NCBI GenBank assembly: GCA_963277665.1
Contig: OY728143.1
Location: forward strand, 227,283,591 to 227,347,590
DNA length: 64,000 nucleotides
Origin: Viscum album
Lineage: Eukaryota > Streptophyta > Magnoliopsida > Santalales > Viscaceae
Direction: 5' to 3'
Part shown: positions 37,553 through 49,417 of the stretch, in pieces
How positions within the stretch are numbered: position 1 is the first letter of the stretch
How the letters are laid out: every line of letters begins with the position of its first letter
Notes under the pieces: generated by a model
The model's database searches: none
What the model was told of the DNA's origin: nothing
What the model saw: the letters and a program-made list of their open reading frames with translations, nothing else
Made by a program: the position numbers and the translations under genes

Positions 37553-39819
37553 CCTCATTGATACCATATGATTTGTAATCCTCATGGATACCTTACAATG
37601 TAACCACCATGACATCCTTATAATGTGACCCTCACAACAACTATATGGTGTTACAATCACAATTACACTTTGACTAATTATATGATCAACCTCATTCATA
37701 AAATAACCAATTAATTTGAGAGGGATATAGGTCCCACCATTCATAAAAAATATTTATAACAACTATAACATAATCAAAAAATAATAATACTTATATCATA
37801 TAATTCATTCCATTTAAAAAAATATATGAATTTAAAAGATTATTTTTAAAGAGAAGTCCCTTACAAATATTATATATATGAAGTGAGAAATTATAAAAGA
37901 ATGGAATATGTGTATACAATATAAATACACATAATAAAACCTAATATAATAATAATTCTTCTCACAAATAATATTAGTAACACATAATCAATAAAGTATA
38001 CGGTTAACCCGAAAAATGAAAATTCGGTTAAGAATTCCCTAACCTTGTGTTCTTCTTACAACAAAAGTGTTCAATCCTCTTATATAAAATTTTAAATAAT
38101 TTTATTAACATATTAAATAACCATATTAAAAATTATAATTACTTATATAATATTCTTATAACAAATTTCCTCCCATTTATTAGTAACATTATGTTATTTT
38201 CATTGTTTTGGGTGCATTAATTTCAGGGATTCCATGGTAGGTTCATTTTGGATTTCCTTTTTGAGTAGAAGTAAAACTACAGATGTGGAATTAAATATTT
38301 TTAATATTTTTTCACAATTATAAATGATATCATGTAACATTTTAATTTCTGATAAGAGGATGAATCATTACATAAAACATTAAAGAAAATGATTTAATTT
38401 GTTTTGGTGAATTTTACGATCATTAAGAAATTATATAATTTTATTTAATATCATGTTTTTATACTGGTTAAGTATAATTAAATAAATTATAATATTTATA
38501 ATAATACATTATTTAACCATAATTACGGTTTTATAATTTTCCTTAATGGTGATAATGAAAAATGAATGTGTATTGTCCATGATGGCGGTAAATCAACACA
38601 TCACAAACGATGTTCTTATTTTTAGAATAAAAGAGAGAGCATTAGAATTTTGATAATGATTTTTTAACTTCAACATGATAAAATTACCTTAAATATATGA
38701 TAATAGAGTTTTTATGAGACTTGTATATGGGAAGGTTAATAGAGTTAAAAAAAAGAAATTGGAATGAAAATTATTGAAAACGAAAGAGGATTTTTCATCT
38801 TGAATTCTCCTCCTTATTATCCACATTAAGGACCTTTGTTTTACCCTTTTGGTAATACCATAAGGTCTTGGGTGTGGGGAAGAGAATTTGGAATATAATT
38901 TGGTAGAAATTAAATAATATACATGTATTTGAGGTGGACGGAAATAGGTGGTGAGGGGGATATTTATTGTGGAGGAGAGGGATGTTTTTTCATTATCATA
39001 TTTATTAGTTTATTATTTTGGATCAAGAAAGTGAATAGTTTGAGAATTGTAACTGTTTATATTAGAATAATGAAGTAAGATTATAGATTATTGTGATTAC
39101 ATTAGTAATTACTCATGGAATAGTTTATTTAACTTATAATGTATATATACCGTAAATTAACATTTTTAATATTCACAGAAATTCTAGTACTTTAAAAAAA
39201 TCCCAAAAATTCAATATAACAATAACTTGATGTGTATAACTAATAAATAAACTCCATTTTATGAAAATAATTTTATTAATATGATAATTATAATTTCTAA
39301 TTAAAATAATAATTTATTCTAAAAATAACAATTTTAAAGCAATAATTGATTTTTTAAAATATTTAAAAAATAATTAAAGTATCATAAAATTATCTTAAAA
39401 TCATAAGGCAGCAAAATTATAATTTATTAATCTATTTTTGGATATTATATTTTCCTTTTAATCATTATATTTGTTATAAAATTGTAATTAATTATTTACT
39501 AGTTACAAAAATACCAACACTTATTTTGTCATTTCCCAAAAAAATTATTTACTTATTTCATGATATAAATATATCATGATTTCAATTATAATATAAAAAT
39601 ATTTTATTTACACTTTTGATATGTGATGTTACTATTCTATTTGTCATCTTACTATTCCTAATGGTTATGTTACTATTCTTAATGTCATGTTACAATACTA
39701 TCAGTTTAAATTCTAATATTTCAATAAATGACACTTATTTTATTACAAGTTAATGATGAATTTAACTATTAAACTCAAAAATAAAAACAAATTATTATAT
39801 ACGTACCTAGGTAATTACA
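37553..39819 (-). repeat. Element C 5' LTR, main segment (right of nested N)
   Basis: Continues the C LTR interrupted at 25347; its first bases match C 3' LTR sequence near 17950. The minus-strand start TGTAATTACCTAGGTACG is at 39819, followed by the target duplication TTAAA. Confidence 0.88.
39629..39700. repeat. TTACTATTC tandem repeat in C 5' LTR
   Basis: Counterpart of 19988-20060, with four imperfect units. Confidence 0.75.
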
Positions 39820-39824
39820 TTAAA

Positions 39825-41935
39825 ATATCACCCGAAACAATTTACCATGAAAATGGAACTTATAATAAAATTATTAAGTGGATAATGGTCTTACAAGGTT
39901 GGAAAACATGATTTAAGGGGGCATGAAAAATAATAAAATTACTAGGGAGAGTTCCATGGAACTATATTCATGGATTCCACATGGGTTTTTAGGTCATGAG
40001 AGCTATTGGTGTCTTCCATTCGTTTCCCTTTCACAAAATTTTTGGAAATATATCAATTGAAGATAAACGAAATAATTAAAATAACAACAACCCCCGGTCA
40101 CTTGGGTTTAATCAAGAGTGGTAGCAATCAAGCACAAAACCATGAAGTACCTCCAAAACTCCAAAAATCTTATATATCATCTACAAAATAACCCATATAA
40201 CAAGGGATAATCATGATACATATGAGGTTCCTATTTATAAAAGAACCTAAATTCCTTTGATATGATTTTTTGATGAACCAACCCAAGTCATACCTTTATC
40301 ACACACTGATGTTGGCTTGTGACAAGATTCCGATGGAATTATCAATCCCCATGGGCTGATGCAAGTGTCTAGGAATTAAATAATTACCATTTGTGAATGG
40401 TTTCAAAAAAATAACACTAATTTAATAATATGTGTAAATTAAAAATGATATCTCACATGATCCTCCCATAATTCAGACATCCACACCAGAAACAGATAAG
40501 AAGGAAACAAAATCCTAATAACAAACTATGAATGATGTAAAAAAGAAACGATACCTAAAAATCCTCCCAGCACATAGTTTTCTCATTTTGAAAAGTAAAT
40601 ACTCCCACATGATGGATTTTCTTCAAACAGTAGTTGTTATAGTTACTGTCCATCCATAGGAAGAAAAAAAATCTAATTGTCGATAGTAAATCATTTAATG
40701 GGAAATATGATGAGAATTATATGGAAGAAAATAGAATGTAAAAAAAATAATGCAATGGGAATAATTGGATGAATTTGAGGAATGAAAAAAATTTAATTTT
40801 AATACTTTAATATCATACCTAGTTATGTAAAATCACTATTCATCCAAACTGGAACACCAACACTCGAAGAAGGACTTAGAGCTGAACCAGAAACTGAGAT
40901 GATATATAAAGTTATATGCAAAAATATTCGTAGTAGGCCACCACCACCTGCCATGCCACGTTCTTACCCTTCATGTAAATAACTATTATCATTCATTTTT
41001 GAAATATAAATAAAAAAATATTTTTTTTATTTCAAATAATTTCACACATAATCTAAATTTAAAAAACTTTTCCTTTTCATTTCACATATATATAAATCAT
41101 TATGAAATCTTTTTTGTACAAAGGATCATTTTTATAAAACATATATTTAAAAATGATTTATATATAATTATTTTACACAAAAAAATATCGATTCTATTTT
41201 AGGAAAGGTAACTAAAAACCATAGGGGAATTAATGACTATAAATTATTGGAAGTGCCAAGTAAATCATAAAGAATCATATATAATAATTTCACAGGAATA
41301 TGAATTTATCATTTTAATCATGGAAAAGGGAACTAAATGAAAAATTTTAATATAGGATCATCAAAAGGGAATAAAATAACAACACGAAAAATGATATATA
41401 CCTTGGTAACATAGGAATTCATGGTCATAGTATTTTCATACTCCCACTAGGATCCAACCATATAAATATATCACTTCCCATGAATGGGGTAGTTGAATGG
41501 AAAAACCCAATACCCAATGGTAGTAATTCAAATCATTTAGTTTAGTCATTGTGAAAGATTAATCCTATTAGGCATGCCAAAATGAATAATTATTGACATA
41601 TCTGGCATATTATACCTAGTCTTCTCCCCTAGGTACTATGTATTAACATGTTCCATACCCATACCTAAAATATATAATGGAGGTGTTGTAGAAAATCCAA
41701 AATTCAATCACACTAAATAAAAACAATTATATAGTAACACCCCACCTTATTACACTACCAATGTGAAGACCTATTATTAGAATAAACAAACATACTATCA
41801 TATTAAATCAAACTCCAAAACTAACAACATAAAAGCTGAGGATTTCATTGTAGTGATCTTCAATTTCCTAGAGACTTTATAATATTCCAACTAGGCATGC
41901 ACCATTAATTTTAAATTCATTCTGATACTTGTATC
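39825..41935 (-). mobile_element. Internal region of E copy, second part
   Basis: Resumes D-like sequence: 39960-40025 matches 12410-12470, 40600-40740 matches 13030-13150, 40933-40960 matches 13361-13390, 41400-41590 matches 13820-14010. No pol domain is seen. A 25-codon frame, MEDTNSSHDLKTHV and so on, runs on the minus strand 40019-39942; the same frame is partly kept in D, where the ATG is ATA. Confidence 0.6.
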
Positions 41936-42286
41936 AAACCATGCTTGAAAACCATTTTTTATTATTAAATTTTCCACTAGTTATGCCCATCTATAAATTC
42001 ACAAAAACACAAACACATATATATATATTCCAAGGACTGAAAAAATTCACATGTTTTTATGTGAATTTTTACAATTACCTATTTATATGTTTACCCATGT
42101 ATATATGCATTAACTTTTGAGAACAAAAATACATTTGTAGAACATGAGTTTATCTTTATTGAAACCGTTATCAATATGCTTTAGGTATACTTAGTTGTAT
42201 ATATACATAAACACAAACACACACATACACACACACATATATATATATTCATATATATATATATGAGTGTTTTAAAGGAGTAATAG
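41936..42286 (-). repeat. LTR3 (E family) first fragment, with CA/TA microsatellite
   Basis: Matches the left part of LTR2 (about 14390-14665), including a compound (CA)n/(TA)n repeat at 42195-42265. Primer-site-like sequence (TTCTGATACTTG on the plus strand) lies just left, near 41920. Interrupted by B; AATAG (42282-42286) is the target copy. Confidence 0.55.
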
Positions 42287-43544
42287 TATAAGGAATCAGC
42301 CTTAAAACATTAAATAATCCTGAATTAAATGAATAATTCACATTGAGAACCTTTTCAGGTTTAGAGTTTTAGAGAATCATGATATAACTATTACATCTCA
42401 ATGATTACAATGTAGACACATCTACTCAGTTTCCATTTTTTTTTTCAGAAAATAAAAAACTATTGAACAAAAAGTCATGTCTAGTTCCATGTTTTAGACA
42501 ACAAGACATTTCCTTGATCCCATACTTGACCCTACTCCACTTTATGTTCTGTGAAAAACATTTCAAAAACTTGGGATGAGCATAAAAAGAATAGTAAGGG
42601 ATATAAAAATATGGAAAGAGAAAGTTAGTCCATGTATACATAAGAATCAATGAAATCATACCATAATCATAAAACATACGAACATTAATAAACCTCATGA
42701 AATAATAAGATTTATGAATAACTCATTGAAATCATAAGACATAAAGGTAACGTGAGGCATTCATAACATTCTTTCATATGGAGTAACCCTCATGGTTATG
42801 TTTGAAATACGCATCACAGTATATTCCCTAAATATCTTCGGAGAAACTATAGAGTTTAACTCCTTCATGTTACCCAATGCATTGGAGAGCTATCTCGGGA
42901 TCAGCTGCCCTTATTTTATCATGGAACCACCCGACTTCATAAACAATTCCGAAGAACCATAACATAATCGTATCATATAAAACATGCATAAAGGAAACAT
43001 AACATTTCCACATTTCAATCACTAGATATCAATACAACACATTGATATAATAAAAACATTATCAAAACCATTTTCAATACCAAAATAAAAGAAAATTAAA
43101 ACATTGTATTTAATTTTCATTTAAAAAAATTATGGCCTGTACAGGAAGCCGAAACTCAAATAATGGTGATGGCAGCGATGAAGTCATTGTTGCCGCTTAC
43201 GTAAGAAAAAAACATTCCTTCTATTGTTTAGTAAAACACTTAGCGTAAAAAGATTAATTTTGAATGAAATTAAAAGTCAAAAGGGTTTTATACACCATAT
43301 AAAATAAAGTCATCTAGAAATGAAAAGATGCCTCAATGAATGGAGATTGAGACGAAGTCCTGTACAAAGGCGATATCCTTAGATTAAGGATAAATCAATT
43401 ACATAATTATGTGTGAAAAATATAAATACACCCAATATAAGTAGATATTAAGTTTAAAACAATAAAATGTCATCCACACATATTCATATCACGACATAAT
43501 CAAGAAGTAGAGGTCTAACCCAAATAATTGCAATTGGGTTAAGA

Positions 43545-44015
43545 AGTTCTCTTACAGAAATTCGACAGCCTAATAACGTCACTTTAAAATTCAGAAAATG
43601 TGTTGATGAGAGATAAAAAGGGTATCTCATCACTTGTAAATAAAATTTACATCAATAAAGATATATAAAAAATATACCAAAATGATAATATTTATATTAA
43701 AAGACCTTACAAAAATAAGTCTTTTAAAAAGTGGAGGGTGAAATATTCTCTTACCGATTTGGGTAACTTTAGAAACGTACACACGATGTAAGAAGGACTA
43801 TACAATGTTGATGTAAATACCCATAAACTAATGTATATTACAAAAATAGTATAATAATTTGCAGTACATACACCACTCAACGGAGATAGTGGCAAATATG
43901 GCATTAATCTCATGGAATTAAAAGTGAGATAAGAAATCCCCTTACGAGAATTCGGCAGCATAACAACGCTACGTAAAACTTCCAATAATGGATTGATGAG
44001 ATCAAATAGGGTATA
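43545..44015 (-). repeat. Duplicated module inside B LTR
   Basis: Two related blocks (43545-43640 and 43935-44015) share the pattern AATTCGgCAGCnTAACaACG followed by TTGATGAGA. The 5' LTR has them at 50677-50765 and 51070-51150. Element A's LTR has one copy (about 6176-6235). The duplication predates insertion of B. Confidence 0.6.
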
Positions 44016-44491
44016 TAATCATATTAACATAAAAATTAAAGTAATAGGAATACAAAATAACATCCCCCAACATAATAAATTTGGGCTTAAAAGAAATGAC
44101 ATAAAAGAGAGTACTTAAAATGAAAGAGAGAGGTAGGATCCCTTACCTCAAGTCCGACTTGATCTCATTCGTTATTTATATTCCTGAATAATAAACCTAG
44201 GAAAATTTATAATTCCTTTACGAATTAAATTAAATTTTATTATTAAATTCATATCACATATTACCATTTTATAATAATTAGTTAATTATGTGAGTTCATA
44301 TCATAAGGTTTATCGATGTTTGTTACGTGAGTCAAAAATAAACTTGTTAGAAAAGAATTTCCCATGTAGTTATAAGTACATAATATACAGAATAGTATTA
44401 ATTATTTAAATATCATATATTACCAGTATATATTCATTTTATACCATTCCATTACATTTGGAGATAAAAAATGAAATGCACCATTCATGGA

Positions 44492-44512
44492 GACGGTAGA
44501 TCGTACGTACGC
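44492..44512. promoter_or_regulatory. GACGGTAG-CGTACGTACG conserved box
   Basis: The sequence GGAGACGGTAGATCGTACGTACG is preserved in the B 5' LTR (51620-51645) and, reversed, in the N 5' LTR (27696-27717). F has the palindrome TGCGTACGCA at 57047-57056. It is CpG-containing in an otherwise AT-rich LTR. Role unknown. Confidence 0.45.
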
Positions 44513-47067
44513 ATGAATTCCACTTTCATTTCTTTGTCATATTAAAGGAATTAAAACTAAATGAGACATATATGTATATATATATTATAATTACAGTATA
44601 ATATATATGTTATATTGGTCACATAAGTTCATTAATTTCACACTATATACATTCCATGTATTGCATCAACGAGTCACATCACTTGAGGGGGCGGTAGTCC
44701 ACACTTCCTCAGATGAAATTTTCGCAATTACATGACATGAAAAGAATAATGATATGATTTAAAAGAAATATAGAAGAATATAGAAAAAATAAATATCATA
44801 AATATCATATATAAATATAGTGACATCATAATGGCCACCATTAAAGGTTTTAAGACAAGATTGAACAATAATCTTTTCATGAGGCAGTAATTCACCACAC
44901 ACAGAAATAATATATTCTTTAACCATTAGATGAAGGTGTGTGTAAGTGGAAATCAAATAATTATAATAAAAAAAACCTTTTATATTTATGATACTTTTTT
45001 TTAAGTAATAAAATATTAATAATGTTAGGGGGAGTGATGAAGGAAAATAAAACAAAGAATTTTGAGAGAAGGTGTTACCTCTAAATCGGGGATCTTCTTT
45101 TGATTTGAGGCAAAGGCTCTCTTGAAAAGAGTTCTGCCCAAAGTGAGGATTCTATAAAGAAGAGTGGTATATGGAGAGATAATATGAGCATTGGTTGTAC
45201 AATCCAACGGCTTGAGAGGTGTGGGTAAGAGGGTAGAGGTGGGGGCCTTTTATAAGAGTGAGGAGGGTCACTTTTTGAATGTCTTGAAATGTTACTTAAT
45301 TATAAAATTATTTTCGGATTTTAAAGGTCCCATAATGATATATTTCGTGTGTATGGTGATAGGGGTTAATAATACACACATAAAATAGGGTCTAGACAGG
45401 TGTATGTCTTAGACTTTACCTTATCTTTTCATTTTATTTAAATCATTCATTAATTAGGTAATCACTGCATCATCGTGGGGTCATAATTAAATTTATTCAT
45501 TTATTATCTAAAAATTATAAAAACATACAATGATGTAGGAAATATTTTTTGCATTACAATTACTATTTATAGTATAAGAGATCATTTATGTAAAAAAAGT
45601 AATTTTTTTTACTTAGGTGTTATATAGTTTGGTTATATTTTCCATTCTTTAAAAAACTATGATAAAAGGACACTCACAAAAAAGTGATTCCATGGGGTCC
45701 CAAAGTTTGAACAAGGAATCCCATGGTCGTCCATGGGACCACAATTAGAATTAAGACACATGTTGGGGTCATTTTTTATTTTTATGATATTATTTTATTA
45801 CCCGTAACTACCCGATTACTAATTAATCACGATAGTTAAAGATAATTACCGTCCTTACCATTCATAATTTCCAAAAACAAAAGTGTCATAATTACATATT
45901 TTGGACCTTCAGATTCCAAATATGGAATCCCTTTTACCAAATTATAAACATAGAAATTTCAGTAACTAATTTAAAAATAATTCCCATTGTCAAAACCAAA
46001 GATGGGTTTTTAAGAAGTAAAATTTATCAAAAGATTGACCAATTTTTAGATCCAATTGAAAGTTGAAATTAAATCCATTGACCAAAATTGTATTAAATGA
46101 TAAATACATAATTCAATTAAACTGTAAAACCAATTAAAATTAAATTTTAACTATATAAATAAATTGGATGAAAAGGCAGTTTTGAATTAAAATGTTGTAT
46201 GTTTTCACTATTCATTAAAAATGACCATTATCAGAAAAATACCAAAAATTAAGTCTAAGCTATATTTTATATTACAAATTCAAAAATGATTACCATTTTA
46301 CCAAATTAAAAACATATAAGTTTCACTAATAAATAATATAGTTAATTTTTCCTGTCAAAACAAATAGCGTGTTTTTAAAAAACAATATCTATCAAAAGAT
46401 TGACACTTGATTATGCCTATTTTAAAAGTGAAATTAATTATCATGACCACCACTGTATTAAATGGTAAAAATATATTCTAATTACACTTTAAATCCATTT
46501 TAAAATATATTCTAACCTTATAAATAAATTATATTAAAAATCACTTTTGAAAGAAAATACATTATTTTCACTATTCATTAAAATTGAATTTTATTAGAAA
46601 AGTACCAAAAATTTACACAAAGTAAATTTTGATGATAATAATATGAAGAATAATTATTTTTATAAAATGAACATATTAAAGTGACCAAAACTATATTTAA
46701 ATAGGGTTCTCCATCAAAGGGCGATAAATCGACCTTTTAATGTAAATTATGCTTAAAATTATATTCATTTATATTTCAAACCTCTAACATTTATTAGATA
46801 AAAGTAAATACATTTAAAAAAACATCTATAATCATATTGTAGACATTTTTATTCATTCTATCTAATAAAACAGCAAGGTGTTAACTACCATTTAAAATAA
46901 TAATATTATATTATTAGTGTGCAACATAAGATTTCAAAGAAACCTATTGTTGCGTATCGGGTAAGCCATCGAACATAGAAACACCTTTAAAGTAAAATTA
47001 ATATTAAATACACAAATATTAATAAATATGAAGATATCGTATTTTTTTATTTACCTGGGATGTTACA

Positions 47068-47082
47068 TCCTTCCCCCCATTT
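47068..47082 (-). other. Element B polypurine tract
   Basis: The minus strand reads AAATGGGGGGAAGGA next to the LTR start; one difference from the PPT of N. Confidence 0.88.
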
Positions 47083-48025
47083 GGGAATTGCGTCCTCATA
47101 ATGTTAAAATTGGGCTCAAAAACATCATTTAAAGTCCCACATCGGAAAACTGTCAATAAAACTATCACTTTAAAATAATTAAAAAGAAATAAAAAGGTTA
47201 CCCATGACAATCAATACTAAGATTCCATATAGGGAAAACATGGATATATAGGAAAAAGTAAAATTCAAGTTCTGATGGAGAGTGATAGAAAACATGTTTA
47301 GGATAAATTTAACCACCATAAAATCACAAACATGTGATGGGTTAAATAGTATTTGATTCCCCAGGAGGAAACGTTAACAGACAACATTTCTGTTTGAAGT
47401 TAAATTTCATTGAGGAATTTATTTACGAGCTTAAGTAAAACATAAGGAAACAGACTTACATGTCATTTAGACTTTCATAATTTATTAGATTTCTAAAAAA
47501 ATCATATTTTCTCCAAAAGATGAGTATTTTGGATGACTCGATCACATTAAGAGCACTATAATAAACTTCTTGAGAGTAACCTAATCCAAAAAAGATGATC
47601 TATACTTTTCCCATTGTATTTAGTCATTTACCAAAACCAAAACTATTAGTATGAGATCAGATAATCCCCAAAATGATAATCCTTTACAAAAAGAAAAACT
47701 ACTCTTAGTCTCCAAAATTATATAAAAAGAACCCAAGGTTCATAAAATAACACTAAATAAAAATCTATCCATAAAATTATTCCACGTAATAAAAACTAAG
47801 ATTGAAACCCAAATCTCTGAAGGATTTAATCACATAGTATTCTATCGTAAATCTTTACTTTTATCTCTAAATAACATCAGTTACTCTTAAACTCTCATAT
47901 TGAAAAGTAATTAACCTAATAACATATCCTCCATTATAGGTTAATCATTTCCATAGATAACCTAAGATCAAATTATTCTTGATTCATAAGATCATCTATC
48001 TAAAAAGAATTTGTCATACTAACCA
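47083..48025 (-). other. Element B internal region, non-coding part
   Basis: Between the PPT and the SINE. I find no domain in six frames. A stretch at 47625-47650 resembles the sequence around the gag start of B (CATTTACCAAAACCAAAA), possibly an old partial duplication. Confidence 0.5.
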
Positions 48026-48145
48026 GGGACTTCATGTAGTCCAGTGGTAGGTGATAAATACCTGTCACACTTTGGTTGTGGGTTCGATTCCCAGAGCTTC
48101 ATCCGATGAGACAGGTTGTCACACGGTTTGCGTGTTTTCCCTTTT
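48026..48145 (+). mobile_element. tRNA-derived SINE inside element B
   Basis: An internal RNA polymerase III promoter is complete: A box TAGTCCAGTGG (48037-48047) and B box GGTTCGATTCC (48081-48091), an exact match to GGTTCGANNCC, 33 bases apart. A tail with GGTTGTCACACGGTTTGCGTG leads to a T-rich end. It lies opposite to the host element's direction. A diverged copy is at 59578-59700 in F, at the same distance from gag. The ends are approximate. Confidence 0.8.
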
Positions 48146-49210
48146 CAAAAACTATATATTTTTATAACATTCCCAAGATGAGATAAATTCATCAAAAATA
48201 ACCATAACATATTTTAGCCAGAAATGTTATCTAATAACTTTCGTTTTTCATCCCAAAATTTATCAACTAGTAATTACATAAAATTCAAGGATCATATAAA
48301 CCAAAATGGTTCTTTATAACTATATCCACAAAAGAAAAGATAATTATTCCTTGAATAAAATTTTCAAACATCAAACATCAGGGTTACACATACTATAAAC
48401 ATTCATCTAATGTAATCTCATCATCAAAAGAGACTTAATACTTCTAATAATTTCACCATCCTAAAATCTACCATAACTGTTGAATCCCTTATATGTTGAC
48501 TTCTTACTCATTTAACATTATTCATGATCCATTAACCATTCCTTTCCAACTGATTCTGAAATAATTATTTCCTACAAACAAAATCATGAATCAAATCCTA
48601 AGATTCAATAATAAGAAAACATATGTTAAGAAATAATCCATACCTTTCATTGGTCATTGTCAGTTTCTTTATCCTCGATCAGAATGGAATTAGGTATTGG
48701 TAAAAAATATATTTGTATTTTCATGGTGATCCCATTCCTAAAACATCTTCGTAGGACATGTGTTTTCATAATGAACATGCACACCACATTTAAAACATTT
48801 AATTGATCCTTCAGAAAGAACTTCATTCCCTTTCCTAGAGACAACTAGATGCTTCCTTTTTCCATGGAAGGTTCTTGATTTATGACCTAATTTCTACATC
48901 TATATCATATTTCTGTCCCTTTGAAACAATTTCCTATGTGTTTCATTCCACATTTTTGACACATATGTTTTTGAAAATTCTTACCTTTATGATTATTACC
49001 TGAAATTCTGTAGGTATTTGTTTCTCACATATACGATGCCTTATAAAAATCACTATTATTCAGGTGGTCAATCATGAATCTAGATATTTGGTTTAGAATA
49101 ACCAAAAGCGTTCTCATTGCAACTCCCATATCATTCAGTTTCTCATTCAGAAAACAGTCATAGTTTCCTTCACATCCACTGTTACATTGGTGCATGCTAG
49201 ATCTATCCAT
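48146..49210 (-). pseudogene. Element B gag remnant: N-terminus plus zinc knuckles, capsid core missing
   Basis: ATG at 49210, preceded by TTTTTGGTTTTAG|TAA (acceptor-like), begins an open stretch of 61 codons (MDRSSMHQCNSG and on) to 49025. Only about 60 bases later comes zinc knuckle 1, CQKCGMKHIGNC (48961-48926), then a degenerate second (KLGHKSRTF) and an intact third, CFKCGVHVHYENTC, CX2CX4HX4C (48797-48756). In N about 270 codons separate the gag start from knuckle 1, so the capsid core is deleted here. F shows the same spacing. No pol follows. Confidence 0.72.
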
Positions 49211-49403
49211 TTACTAAAACCAAAAAGGTCAGTGTGAGTATATCAGTAAAATAATAATATAATACTAAGATATAATTATTCATGTTATCTTAAACTCATT
49301 CACTTTATCTAAAGAAACTATGACTCTTTCTGAAATCCTAACCATTATGGTATTGTCACTTATGCTTAAAGAATACCCTAACCTCTAATGTTATCTAAAC
49401 CGA

Positions 49404-49415
49404 CCTCTGATCCCA
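49404..49415 (-). other. Element B primer binding site
   Basis: The minus strand reads TGGGATCAGAGG, two mismatches to TGGTATCAGAGC, two bases from the 5' LTR. Confidence 0.8.
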
Positions 49416-49417
49416 AC

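Larger units (their letters stand above)
17414..39824 (-). mobile_element. Element C: Ty3/gypsy retrotransposon, split by nested element N
   Basis: Flanked by a perfect 5-base target duplication TTAAA (17414-17418 and 39820-39824). Minus-strand order is 5' LTR (39819-37553 and 25347-24836), primer site, gag-pol, PPT, 3' LTR (20179-17419). Removing N (25348-37552) rejoins the 5' LTR into about 2.78 kb, matching the 2.76 kb 3' LTR. The host sequence on both sides is the E internal region, continuous with D. Confidence 0.9.
42287..47067 (-). repeat. Element B 3' LTR (4781 bases)
   Basis: The minus-strand start is TGTAACATCCCAGGTAAAT at 47067. It carries the N-type modules in order: 31-base hairpin (46712-46742), TATA (45246-45255), donor-like site (45077-45078), GACGGTAG and CGTACGTAC box (44492-44512), palindrome CCAATGCATTGG (42874-42885). 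About 1 kb more than the N LTR is partly explained by a duplicated module at 43545-43640 and 43935-44015. Confidence 0.9.

Noticed and set aside
48037..48091. A functional tRNA gene
   Set aside because: A and B boxes are present, but the sequence does not fold into a cloverleaf by eye and continues into a SINE-like tail; a related copy exists in F.
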